Assembly (NCBI GenBank): GCA_030867875.1
Contig: JAOWCC010000577.1
Span: forward strand, 73,031,012 to 73,095,011
Direction: 5' to 3'
DNA: 64,000 nucleotides
Source: Actinernus sp. WN-2022
Taxonomy: Eukaryota > Cnidaria > Anthozoa > Actiniaria > Actinernidae
Under the pieces are notes generated by a model. It had not been told where the DNA came from and searched no databases. It was given only the letters and a program-made list of their open reading frames with translations. Both the position numbers and the translations under genes were made by a program. Positions 43,086 through 51,106 of this stretch are shown piece after piece. The number at the start of each line of letters is the position of its first letter. The stretch's first letter is position 1.

Positions 43086-43623
43086 AGATATACTCGAGAT
43101 ATTCGGCGAGGATGTAACAGGCCCACCACCAACCAACCTAGACGTTACGTCAGACAATCGTGAATCACTTTCGATCTTAGCCGCAACAGGCGTAACGAAA
43201 GAATACTTAGGTAAAAACTTTTCCCTAGGAGACATCTCTAGACTTCCTGAGAAAGAAGTAGACAAGTTGCATAGGAGGTATCAGGCCGTTCTAGCTAAGC
43301 AAGTAACGAAAGGCTTAGTCGACGGTGTGACACGTCTAGCTACCCGCCTAGTTGCCTACCTAGTACCAATAGATTCTCAAGAAGCCCTGATCAAGGACCT
43401 ACAAGAAGACCCTCTAGTCCGCAACGAAATCAGTGCTGCGACTGGCCTACTATCGCTCAAAGCAGGTCGCCTTGTAGCTCTAGCTAGCGTCCTATTCCAC
43501 ATATCTGGTCACGTAGTCATTCCTGGTACAACTGTTGAACCTTCACATATATCTACTATATCGAATCAAGATGGAAGAAGCGGACCAGATAACTGCGAAT
43601 CCTCCGACGACTGCACCAACTAA
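43078..43623 (+). CDS. Conserved Polinton protein, unknown
   Basis: 181 residues. Features include GEDVTGPPPTNLDVTSDNR near the N-terminus, SLSILAATGVTKEYLGKNFS, then a helical middle (RYQAVLAKQVTKGLVDGV) and a hydrophobic patch (GRLVALASVLFHISGHVVI). Recurs directly after the ATPase in cnidarian Polintons; function not known. Its start overlaps the ATPase end (ATGGATAA). Its 3' end overlaps the next gene by 53 bp in another frame. Confidence 0.6.
   Translation: MDKDILEIFGEDVTGPPPTNLDVTSDNRESLSILAATGVTKEYLGKNFSLGDISRLPEKEVDKLHRRYQAVLAKQVTKGLVDGVTRLATRLVAYLVPIDSQEALIKDLQEDPLVRNEISAATGLLSLKAGRLVALASVLFHISGHVVIPGTTVEPSHISTISNQDGRSGPDNCESSDDCTN
43549..43570 (+). promoter_or_regulatory. TATATCGAA promoter-like element inside the upstream gene
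   Basis: ATATCTACTATATCGAATC lies directly upstream of the ATG at 43,571 and within the end of the previous gene. Confidence 0.45.
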
Positions 43624-43918
43624 GATAAAAAACCCAAAGCGCGTCGCAGCTGGAAAAGCACTAGCGTTAAGCAACAAACTCGCTAAAGAAGCTCAAAAGA
43701 GAGAGTTGATGCGCGAAAGCGAATCATGTAAAGAAACTGACGTAGAGAAAGGTCGGTTCGAAAGCCTGACTATCCTCGCAGTCATTGGTACTGGCGCTAC
43801 ATTGTTTGGCACGTACTTTGCGTACAAGAAGTATGTAGATGGCAATAAACGTGTTGCCACCGTTAGCACGACACAACCTGCAGCTCCGGCAAAGCCAACG
43901 GCACTAGACATGGAGTAA
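43571..43918 (+). CDS. Small single-pass membrane protein
   Basis: 115 residues from the Met at 43,571 (right after TATATCGAATCAAG). Basic N-terminal half with NPKRVAAGKALALSNKLA, a conserved start of small Polinton proteins, then one membrane helix (SLTILAVIGTGATLFGTYFA) and a Pro/Ala-rich tail. The first codons of the longer frame from 43,535 are overlap with the previous gene. Role probably structural in the virion; inference. Confidence 0.65.
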   Translation: MEEADQITANPPTTAPTKIKNPKRVAAGKALALSNKLAKEAQKRELMRESESCKETDVEKGRFESLTILAVIGTGATLFGTYFAYKKYVDGNKRVATVSTTQPAAPAKPTALDME

Positions 43919-43934
43919 CACTTAAAGACTCGAG

Positions 43935-43955
43935 ACCATACTTATATATGTCGAG
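43935..43955 (+). promoter_or_regulatory. TATA plus GTCGAG element
   Basis: ACCATACTTATATATGTCGAG immediately before the ATG at 43,956; same pattern as the other promoters of the element. Confidence 0.45.
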
Positions 43956-44165
43956 ATGGATAAGGAATTGATGAAGACGGCAACCGATGCATCTATAATC
44001 GTTGGACTCGCTTCTGGTATTGGGTGGATCGTAAAAAAGACTACCAAGGAATCTATGCTTAGCGATCCTTCTTCTTCCCTAGTGAATTACGCAAAGTGGA
44101 CTGCCGTGATACTCGGTAGCTTATACGCAAAGCAATATCTTGAGAAACAAAAGATCATACCGTAA
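43956..44165 (+). CDS. Small two-helix membrane protein
   Basis: 69 residues: first hydrophobic helix ASIIVGLASGIGWIV, a polar middle with SDPSSSLVNYAKW, second helix TAVILGSLYA, and the end YLEKQKIIP. The SDPSSSxxNxAK phrase is a strongly conserved signature in cnidarian Polintons. Stop overlaps the next start as TAATG. Function unknown. Confidence 0.7.
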   Translation: MDKELMKTATDASIIVGLASGIGWIVKKTTKESMLSDPSSSLVNYAKWTAVILGSLYAKQYLEKQKIIP

Positions 44166-44599
44166 TGGCGACGTTAGCAGCTATTGGAATGTCTATTTTC
44201 GGCGCTGTTTTGAATGCGACGGCATTTACTGGTGGGGGCATACTAGCTAGAATGCTTGGAAAGAGTGGTGATGTAGATGCAGAACGAGAGAGACACGATA
44301 GGGCCGTCGAAAAACTAGAACGCGAAATGAAAGCGTATAGAATCAAACGTCAAAGCTTATATGACTATGCACAAGAGCAGGAAGGTCTTGAACGCAAAGC
44401 ACACAACGATCAAAGAGATACCAACGAAGCCTTAGTGCGATCCGATAAGTTACGTAAAGAGCTAAAACGGCTCAAAGAGATGAAAGAACCCCGCTTATCT
44501 GACTACTACCAACCCTCAAACAATCAGAAGACTGGCGAGTTGCTCTACGTTGGTGGTGGAATGCTAGGTGTTGGATACGCTATTAGTAAATGGATATAG
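44165..44599 (+). CDS. Conserved Polinton protein with YQPS motif
   Basis: 144 residues: N-terminal hydrophobic segment (AAIGMSIFGAVLNATAFTGG), a long charged helix or coiled coil (about 35-110), then RLSDYYQPSNNQKTGELLYV and a C-terminal hydrophobic stretch (GGGMLGVGYAISKW). The YQPS-QKxGELLxVGGG phrase is conserved in relatives known to me. It is the last gene of the rightward structural string. Function unknown. Confidence 0.7.
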   Translation: MATLAAIGMSIFGAVLNATAFTGGGILARMLGKSGDVDAERERHDRAVEKLEREMKAYRIKRQSLYDYAQEQEGLERKAHNDQRDTNEALVRSDKLRKELKRLKEMKEPRLSDYYQPSNNQKTGELLYVGGGMLGVGYAISKWI

Positions 44600-44891
44600 A
44601 TACTACTACTAGCTACTAGTAAGTTACCTAAGCTACTAGTAAGTTACCTAAGCTACTAGTAAGTTACCCTAAGCTACTGGTGAGTTGCCCTAAGCTACTA
44701 GTAAGCTACTAGTAAGTTACCCTAAGCTACTGGTGAGTTGCCCTAAGCTACTAGTGAGTTGCCCTAAGCTACTAGTAAGCTACTAGTAAGTTACCCTAAG
44801 CTACTGGTGAGTTGCCCTAAGCTACTAGCAAGCTACTAGTAAGTTACCTAAGCTACTAGTAAGCTACTTAAGCTACTACTAAGCTACTACT
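44600..44891 (+). repeat. Tandem array of about 20-bp units inside the Polinton
   Basis: About 14 imperfect copies of AAGCTACTAGTAAGTTACCC with variants (GGTGAGTTGCCC, and short 10-bp forms AAGCTACTAGT). Every frame is filled with stop codons. It lies between the end of the structural string and hairpin H2. Confidence 0.9.
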
Positions 44892-44954
44892 AAAAAAAAA
44901 AGGAAGAATGAAGAGGGTCACGCAACGACTTTCTTTATTCTTCCTTTTTTTTTT
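44892..44954. terminator. Hairpin H2, inverted twin of H1
   Basis: A-run, GGAAGAATGAAGAGGGTC, loop, then GACTTTCTTTATTCTTCC and a T-run. Read on the minus strand it is almost the same as H1 at 35,981-36,036, including the loop CGTTGCGTG. It lies between the structural string and the integrase gene. Confidence 0.6.
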
Positions 44955-44987
44955 CATCTGTTGAAGGTTAGAATGTATAGATGTATG

Positions 44988-46016
44988 ATGGATTCTAAAC
45001 TTGCGAATATCTTCTATGGGCCTATGGGCTATTGGAAAGGTCACACTGCAATTGGCAAGCTATCGGTAGCAGCGAAAGCATCAGAAGACGTGGCTAGGAG
45101 TTGGTTGGAAAAGCAATCTATGTGGCAAATATATCTACCACCACCAAAACACATTCCACGACCACATTGGACTGTATCGAAACCAAATGAAGTCCACCAA
45201 GCTGATTTGATATTTCTACCACACGATCGTCCTGGACGTGGAAGGAAACTATATAAGTATGCATTAGTGGTAATCGATGTAGCTTCTCGATACAAAGAAG
45301 CCGAACCTTTGGCATCTAAAGATAGTGGTGAAGTTGCTGCGGCATTCGAACGAATCTATAAACGTAGTCCACTAGAATGGCCAAAGACTTTGCAAGTAGA
45401 TCCTGGTAGAGAATTCATGGGACGTATGTCTGAAACGCTAGAACTACATGGTACGAAAGTTCAACGAGGTGAGGCTGGTAATCATAGAGCGCAAAGTTTT
45501 GTTGAAAGAGCAAATAGGACTCTAGCTGAGAGATTGTTTGGATATCAATATGCACAAGAGATGGTGCTTACTTCGGAAGGATCAGATGAGCGTAGTAGAG
45601 AATGGGTAATTCGTTTACCAATGGTTATCAAAGCCATGAACAGTGAGGTGACTCGGTTGACTGGTAAAGAGCCTTCGAATTCTGTAGTGGCGCAACAAGT
45701 AGATCTGAAGACTCCTACATATTCGCGCACGGTTGGATTGAGAGAAGAGCGTCTACCATTCGACGTTCTAGTTCGATATCTTTATGCACCAGGAGAATTG
45801 GAAGGAGGTGAAAAACGTAGAGCTACTGATCCTGTGTGGAGTTTGCAAATATACACCATTTCACGAAGTGTAGTATCTTCGGGACAGCCTGTGCTGTACT
45901 ACCTTGCGAAGGAGAAGGATGCACCCAAACGTGGATTCGTTCGTGAAGAGCTACAAGTCGTTCCTAGGGATACAGAACTACCACCAAAAGGAATTCTGTT
46001 TGTACCTAGACGCTAA
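44988..46016 (+). CDS. Polinton integrase (retroviral-type DDE, rve)
   Basis: 342 residues from the ATG at 44,988; ATGs at 44,973 and 44,985 are alternatives. After a short N-terminal helical part, the rve core shows VHQADL (catalytic D73), LQVDPGREF (D138) and QSFVERANRTLAER (E173), with 34 residues between the last two. The phrase VVIDVASRYKEAEPL is a classic of this family. The C-terminal part after about 250 is beta-rich and replaces a chromodomain. It joins the element's ends to host DNA in the nucleus, making a 5-6 bp duplication. The stop overlaps that of the polymerase gene by three bases. Confidence 0.93.
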   Translation: MDSKLANIFYGPMGYWKGHTAIGKLSVAAKASEDVARSWLEKQSMWQIYLPPPKHIPRPHWTVSKPNEVHQADLIFLPHDRPGRGRKLYKYALVVIDVASRYKEAEPLASKDSGEVAAAFERIYKRSPLEWPKTLQVDPGREFMGRMSETLELHGTKVQRGEAGNHRAQSFVERANRTLAERLFGYQYAQEMVLTSEGSDERSREWVIRLPMVIKAMNSEVTRLTGKEPSNSVVAQQVDLKTPTYSRTVGLREERLPFDVLVRYLYAPGELEGGEKRRATDPVWSLQIYTISRSVVSSGQPVLYYLAKEKDAPKRGFVREELQVVPRDTELPPKGILFVPRR

Positions 46017-49000
46017 ACAGCGTACTCTATTGGCTCGGTGTGGATTCCATCGGGAAGAACGCGTCTTTTGTCGTAGTAAGCCGATAGCCCAAGCTTCCGT
46101 TGTTCGTAGGTTGCTATGCCTTCTGGCGATAGTCGGAAGCCTCGGTTTTCCGCCATGTCGATACTACCCTGGAGGGCTGCTTTGAATCGTTCCCACGAAA
46201 TGTCGTTGTGCCGTCTAGACATACCTTTAGCGGAATACTTCTTGCTGCCACCTGTATCGACGTAGTAGGCTTTCGAGCATAGGGCAATGGCGCGCTGTCC
46301 TTCGAATTCGAGTTTGAAGAGTCCTGGTGTACGACTGCTCCATTCGTCCCAAGCTAGCCATTCATTCCTTTCGGCTTCGAAATCTTCTCGCAGTTCCGGT
46401 CTTACAACCTCATCGAGGCTATTTCCCGAGATGGCAATGTAGGCACTGTCTGTGTCCATCTGTATATATTCGAAATCATTGCGATCAATGTACTTGTCGA
46501 TGAAGTCATAGTAGAACTCAAGCATACGCAGCTTTGCGAGCTGGTACACAGCGATACCTACTTGGAAAGGGCGTTTGATTTGGATCTGGTCCTTTCGGCT
46601 CTCGAGTTCATATGCATCACCAATCTCTTCCAGGTCTTCGAACCAAACACTTCGCAATGCTTTGTCCACAACCTTCTCATCTTTTGTATAGGTGACCTTT
46701 GTTTGGCGTCCCAAGTCTTCGAGCAACTTTCCATAGGCGCTGTTTCCTAGCAGCTTGAACAAATCTGCCAGCAAAGCCTCACCTTTATCTTCATCTCCCA
46801 TACGACGTGCCTCAGTGACTTGGTCCACGAACCATCCGAAGATTTCTTTGGGTTCGTAATCTATCGTGCGGTAGACAGCAGTGATCACTGCGCCGTGATC
46901 TACATACCAAAGTAGAAGAGGAGCATAGAGTAGCAACTTCTTTCCAGAGAGACTTCCAACTAACTTCTTTTCCTCGCTGAGCTTTCTACCTGTCTTTGTG
47001 AGGTAGGCCAACATTTCTGGAGGGATTGCTTCTTTGGGGATTTTCTTGTTGTAGAAGAAGGGTGGCATCTCCTCAAATTCCTTCCACAATTTCTTTGGTA
47101 TCTCGATGTCTACTTCTGCATATCCAAACCACGTTCCACCAAGTAGACATTCAACGAATCCTTCGGTGGCTGGATCTGGATCGTCATAGTGCACAACCTT
47201 TTCTTTTCCACAAGGCATTTCGAATTCCATGGTAGAAAGATATAGGGCGTTGGCATCGTATCCAAGAATCTTACGACAAGTCTTAGTTCCTCCCTGATGA
47301 CTACGAATCTTAGTCACTCCTGCTTCGTGGAGTCTGGTGAACACTATGCTTGGACCTCCCACGACAGCGTCTTTCAGCATGCGGTAGGCTTCCTTACTTG
47401 GAGCGTACATCTCAGCTCCCCTTTCTACACTACCTCGAAGTAGGAACTGTAGTGAGACTCCTGGAATGGACACTGCGTCTTTCAGCATGTCTACTCCTTT
47501 CTCGTGATAGAAATCTCGCATCTTTTCGAGTGCCTCTAGGAATGGAACTACATCTAGGTCGTTGTAGTATCGTAGCCAGTCTGCAAAGGTTTCCATTCCT
47601 TTGTCGAGAAAGGTGCACTCACAGTCTTCGAACTCTGACATAGATAGTAGATGTTCTCTTTTCAACTTCGAACCCCACTCTGGATAGTCTGGTAATCCAA
47701 TGTGATCCAACTTGTCTGGAGAATCGAACCACTCATATGGGAAGAAACTCTTTTGCGATTCGCATCCATATGCCTTGATCCAACGTTCATAAGAAGTTCC
47801 AGGTCCAAGGTAGTTGATCACATCAAGGAAACGGAAATCTGGGGTCAATAGGAACATAGTGGAATTGGCTTTCTTTGCTACCAGGATCTTTGAACAGGTG
47901 TCGGCAATGATTCCTACGAAGTGCTCCCTGATCAGATTGAGATCGTACCTGCCAGAGTTGAATCCCACTACTGGAACTTGGCGGATCCATTCGTCGATCT
48001 TCGCTTGTTGTTTCTTTGGTAGGGTGTCAAAAGAGAATTCAGGTGTCTTGGGGCAGAACTGTTCTGCAATGCCTTCTTGGATCGCTTTCGCTCTTCGCTG
48101 GAGTTCTTCGACGAAGGCTTCGATGAGTTCTTTTGGATTGCGTCGACAGAGGTGGGTTGACTTTCGATTGTATGTGTCGGCAATTGATACTGATATTGGG
48201 ACATGGACGTTTTCGATGGTTGGTTGTCTTCCTTTCGTTGTATCGAGATAGGCTTCGAAATCGTAAACTATGAAGTGTGGGTAGACAGTTTGTGTTGGTG
48301 TGGGGACCGGTTTGTTTTTCTTCTTTGTAGAGCAACCCCAAGCTTCCACTACTGTATAACCAGCTCCTTGTAGCTTTGCCGTTCTTTCACAGGTCTTGAG
48401 ATAGAGCCTCCTTTCCCTAGGGAAGCATTTCGGGCAGCCATGGAAATAGCATCCATGAAATTGAAAGATGGTTTTCGAAATAGGTTCGTAGCCGTCGACC
48501 GGCGCTCCTTCGATCCAATGCTCTCCACCATGCCCACAAGCTGCATGATGAATGTGTTGTCCAATCCTTTTGGTTTCGCGTTCCAACCAGCATAAAGCGA
48601 CTTTGCTGGCTGTGCTCTCTGGCCAGAAGGCTTTTTCGTATGCCGACTGGGGTACTGTGATTACTTTTCCGGGGCAAACGATCTTTGTTTCGCCACGCCT
48701 GCAACGATCTGCATGACGGTGAAGGTCTGAGGCTTTCGTGAACCGTTGCTTACAATCGTTACATACGTAGATGTGCCCTAGCTTGTTGATGTTCTTGATG
48801 TAGAAGGCATGTCCGTCGTATATCCCAATCGTCATCGTATTCTTGTAGTGAGCTGCATGTCGCGTCAGATGCCAAGCGCCGTCCTCCGTGGGTTCATACA
48901 CCCGAATACCGATTCCAAAGTGCAACTCGACTTCCTCCAGCTGGTCTAAGGAAGTTCTGGGAACGTCTTGTGTGGGTGCTGTCAGGCGATAGAAGTTCTG

Positions 49001-49591
49001 GGCAAGTTTTCGAGCTTTGACGCAACACCTATCTACTCTTGCTCCTTCATGCATGGCAAGGCAGCGCCAAAGACATAGGTTGTCGCCATATCGATCAAGG
49101 GCAAGCATTCCTTTCTTAAGGCGAAGCCATTGGGGCAGTGGACCTGTTCCCAACAAAAGCTGACGATCGATCACGACTTTGACATCTACGTAGATCCAAC
49201 GAACGAAGGCCCATTGGGTATTTGGTCGAGTGATGTTGTCGGGATTCAATCGAGCTGTCTCCTTGCTATTGATCCACTCTTCTGCATCTTCTAGGATGTT
49301 CACCCATGAAGAGCCTGGGACAGTCTTGGAGAATAGAATCACGCGTCCGTCATTGACATTGCGAATGCGATAGGTGTAGCTATAGCGTAGGTAGAAGCTG
49401 GTGGTTACCTTTGCAACTAACTTTTCCATGATCCTAGGAGTCAAGTCTCCTGCCACACCTTGGAAGAAGCGCCATCGGATAGTACGGCGACCTATCTCCA
49501 TCCCCTCGAGCATTCCATCTCTCTCCTCTAGAATGGCACCTGCCTCTCGAGCTAGACTCCGTGGAAGTGGTTCACTACGTGGTCTCACCAT
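46013..49591 (-). CDS. Protein-primed DNA polymerase B with OTU-like and Vsr-like domains
   Basis: 1,192 residues. N-terminal part about 165-265 has YGDNLCLWRCLAMH (D170, C173) and a downstream DGHAFYI (H261), the spacing of an OTU-like cysteine protease. A C2H2 finger follows (YVCNDCKQRF, HRHADRC; 277-297). About 335-390, VDGYEP and FHGCYFHGCPKC resemble the Vsr-like PD-(D/E)xK nuclease module of these polymerases, though Q stands where E is usual. Exonuclease motifs: YDFEAY (444-446), GFNSGRYDLN (about 543), YYNDLDVV (about 675). Polymerase motifs: GYDANALYLS (778), LLGNSAYGKL (950) and MDTDSAY (1046). It copies the linear genome from the TIRs. Promoter TTATATCGAAGG lies just before the ATG. 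No frameshifts. Confidence 0.93.
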   Translation of the reverse strand: MVRPRSEPLPRSLAREAGAILEERDGMLEGMEIGRRTIRWRFFQGVAGDLTPRIMEKLVAKVTTSFYLRYSYTYRIRNVNDGRVILFSKTVPGSSWVNILEDAEEWINSKETARLNPDNITRPNTQWAFVRWIYVDVKVVIDRQLLLGTGPLPQWLRLKKGMLALDRYGDNLCLWRCLAMHEGARVDRCCVKARKLAQNFYRLTAPTQDVPRTSLDQLEEVELHFGIGIRVYEPTEDGAWHLTRHAAHYKNTMTIGIYDGHAFYIKNINKLGHIYVCNDCKQRFTKASDLHRHADRCRRGETKIVCPGKVITVPQSAYEKAFWPESTASKVALCWLERETKRIGQHIHHAACGHGGEHWIEGAPVDGYEPISKTIFQFHGCYFHGCPKCFPRERRLYLKTCERTAKLQGAGYTVVEAWGCSTKKKNKPVPTPTQTVYPHFIVYDFEAYLDTTKGRQPTIENVHVPISVSIADTYNRKSTHLCRRNPKELIEAFVEELQRRAKAIQEGIAEQFCPKTPEFSFDTLPKKQQAKIDEWIRQVPVVGFNSGRYDLNLIREHFVGIIADTCSKILVAKKANSTMFLLTPDFRFLDVINYLGPGTSYERWIKAYGCESQKSFFPYEWFDSPDKLDHIGLPDYPEWGSKLKREHLLSMSEFEDCECTFLDKGMETFADWLRYYNDLDVVPFLEALEKMRDFYHEKGVDMLKDAVSIPGVSLQFLLRGSVERGAEMYAPSKEAYRMLKDAVVGGPSIVFTRLHEAGVTKIRSHQGGTKTCRKILGYDANALYLSTMEFEMPCGKEKVVHYDDPDPATEGFVECLLGGTWFGYAEVDIEIPKKLWKEFEEMPPFFYNKKIPKEAIPPEMLAYLTKTGRKLSEEKKLVGSLSGKKLLLYAPLLLWYVDHGAVITAVYRTIDYEPKEIFGWFVDQVTEARRMGDEDKGEALLADLFKLLGNSAYGKLLEDLGRQTKVTYTKDEKVVDKALRSVWFEDLEEIGDAYELESRKDQIQIKRPFQVGIAVYQLAKLRMLEFYYDFIDKYIDRNDFEYIQMDTDSAYIAISGNSLDEVVRPELREDFEAERNEWLAWDEWSSRTPGLFKLEFEGQRAIALCSKAYYVDTGGSKKYSAKGMSRRHNDISWERFKAALQGSIDMAENRGFRLSPEGIATYEQRKLGLSAYYDKRRVLPDGIHTEPIEYAV

Positions 49592-49612
49592 TCTCCCTTC
49601 GATATAACTATG
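49592..49612 (-). promoter_or_regulatory. Promoter-like TATATCGAAGG of the polymerase gene
   Basis: On the minus strand ATAGTTATATCGAAGGGAGA directly precedes the ATG; TATATCGA matches the F-box gene and the 43,571 gene. Confidence 0.5.
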
Positions 49613-49670
49613 TGTTAGGATAGCTTTAACAGGTACTCGAATTTGGATTTTATGTGTAAGGACGTTGCAG

Positions 49671-49802
49671 CGATATAATTATATGTAATTATATCTCTAA
49701 TAGGATTATCAAGTTGGATTTTATGTACAAGCAATCGATGTCGATATAACTATATGTAATTATATCTCTAATAGGATTATCAAGTTGGATTTTACGTACA
49801 AG
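49671..49802. repeat. Subterminal 61-bp direct repeats
   Basis: Copies at 49,671-49,731 and 49,742-49,802 (CGATATAA, TATCTCTAATAGGATTATC, GTACAAG) differ at about two positions. The second is part of the TIR; the first is a duplication only on this side. A further scrap (TTGGATTTTATGTGTAAG) is at 49,643. Confidence 0.85.
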
Positions 49803-50075
49803 AATGTCTAGTGACACTTTGAATGACCCTTAGTTACCCCATAGTAGTATAGTCGGCGTCAGTTAAATACAACGTTTTCTTGTGCAACAAAACTCAAAAG
49901 GTTGTGAATGTTATGGACGCCTTTTTTCTTGCACAAGGGGCGTTATGAAGTGGATTTCTGAATTCACTTTATGACGCCCCTTGTGCAAGAAAACAAGGCG
50001 TCCATAACATTCACAACCTTTTGAGTTTTGTTGTACAAGAAAAAGTGGTATTTAATTGACGCCGACTATACTACT
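49741..50075 (-). repeat. Polinton right terminal inverted repeat
   Basis: Partner of 34,323-34,657. Its outer 233 bp (49,843-50,075) is palindromic like the left end. Confidence 0.9.
49843..50075. repeat. 233-bp terminal palindrome, right end
   Basis: Same length and arms as the left palindrome; centre near 49,959. Confidence 0.9.
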
Positions 50076-50947
50076 GAAGGTTACATGGAGCTTCTTCAAT
50101 CCCACACTTTCCATACTGTATGCCATTGGATGATGCTTTGCATTCTTTAATCCAAGAAACTTTTAATTCCTTTGTTTTAACAATAGGCTCTGTGGCTGTT
50201 GGTATTTACTGTACTTTAGATGCTAAATTTAAAATATTTGACTCCCACGGTAGAGATTCATTTGGCATGATTCATAGCCAAGGAACATGTGTACTGTTGG
50301 AAGTGCAAACTTTAAATGATTTAAAGGAATATTTCCAATTGTTATATACAAATGGTGTTTTATTTGAGCTTAAAGGTGTGCATGTTGAAGTTATACAAAA
50401 TGAATGCGTTTCAAGTTCTACTGATCATGAACAACATATTGCATCAACTGACCAGAATGTTAATATAGACAATGGAAACATAGATGTGGGACAGATTAAA
50501 CAGTGTTGTGCCATATCATTTTACTCAATATGTTTTGCTATCATCAAGCCATGTCGTTACTGGAATGCCGTTGCATTAGATGCTATTTTTGAGCATGCCA
50601 ATGTATTTTACAATGAATTGGTAAATAATGATGTAAATGAATTGCCAAGCACACTTAAAGTATACGATGCTCATATAAGTGTAGAATATAGGTCAAAGTA
50701 CCAGGGAATACTGTCACATAATTGTGCTTCTAATTTATTTCTTCAAAGATTAATTATAGAAAATACCAATGAGACAATAACTGGCTTTTTCCTATGCTTC
50801 TCAGACTGTTGCATAAGTTGTGTGCTGAGCAAAAAAAACAATGGCTTTAAGTATTTCATCATAGCATATGATGGCAGTCAAAAGATTAACAAGCATGACT
50901 CGGGTGTGATGCTGACTCTCTTATTCAAACTCTTTTCAATATTGTAA
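50076..50947 (+). pseudogene. Helentron protease-like domain, C-terminal half
   Basis: In phase with the frame left of the Polinton. Carries KIFDSHGRDSFGM then QGTCVLLEV; a DxH pair after a GQQC segment is the catalytic layout of herpesvirus-tegument-type (C76) and related cysteine proteases. A second, diverged unit of the same fold seems to follow (AISFYSICFAI, YFIIAYDGSQ), without the His. The ATG at 50,120 is internal, not the real start. The frame ends at 50,945-50,947 and the Helentron sequence continues in broken frames to 51,106. Confidence 0.6.
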
Positions 50948-51106
50948 CAGACAGACCTAATTGTACTGAAAAAGCATATACCGTTACTTTTTTATCATGT
51001 TTCTGTCAGTTGACAAATACTGAACGGCGAAAGATTATGAGGCAGCATATGTCAAGAAAACAAACAAAGAGTAATTACAAAAATAAATCAGTGCTGTTAT
51101 ACACAC

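Larger units (their letters stand above)
34323..50075. mobile_element. Polinton (Maverick) virus-like DNA element, nearly intact
   Basis: 15,753 bp, starting AGTAGTATAG and ending in its reverse complement, with 335-bp inverted repeats (34,323-34,657 and 49,741-50,075) and a GAAGG direct repeat on both sides (34,318-34,322 and 50,076-50,080). Core Polinton genes are present: protein-primed polymerase B, DDE integrase, packaging ATPase, double-jelly-roll capsid and penton-like minor capsid. No separate adenovirus-type Ulp1/adenain protease frame is seen. Only the ATPase is broken. It was inserted into a Helentron gene that was already, or later became, defective. Confidence 0.93.

Noticed and set aside
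44600..44891. CRISPR-like array
   Set aside because: Units are contiguous 20-bp tandem copies with no spacers, in a eukaryotic element.
45904..49607. Several 60-145 codon frames on the opposite strand or frame of the polymerase gene
   Set aside because: Shadows of the 1,192-codon polymerase, which has all expected motifs.
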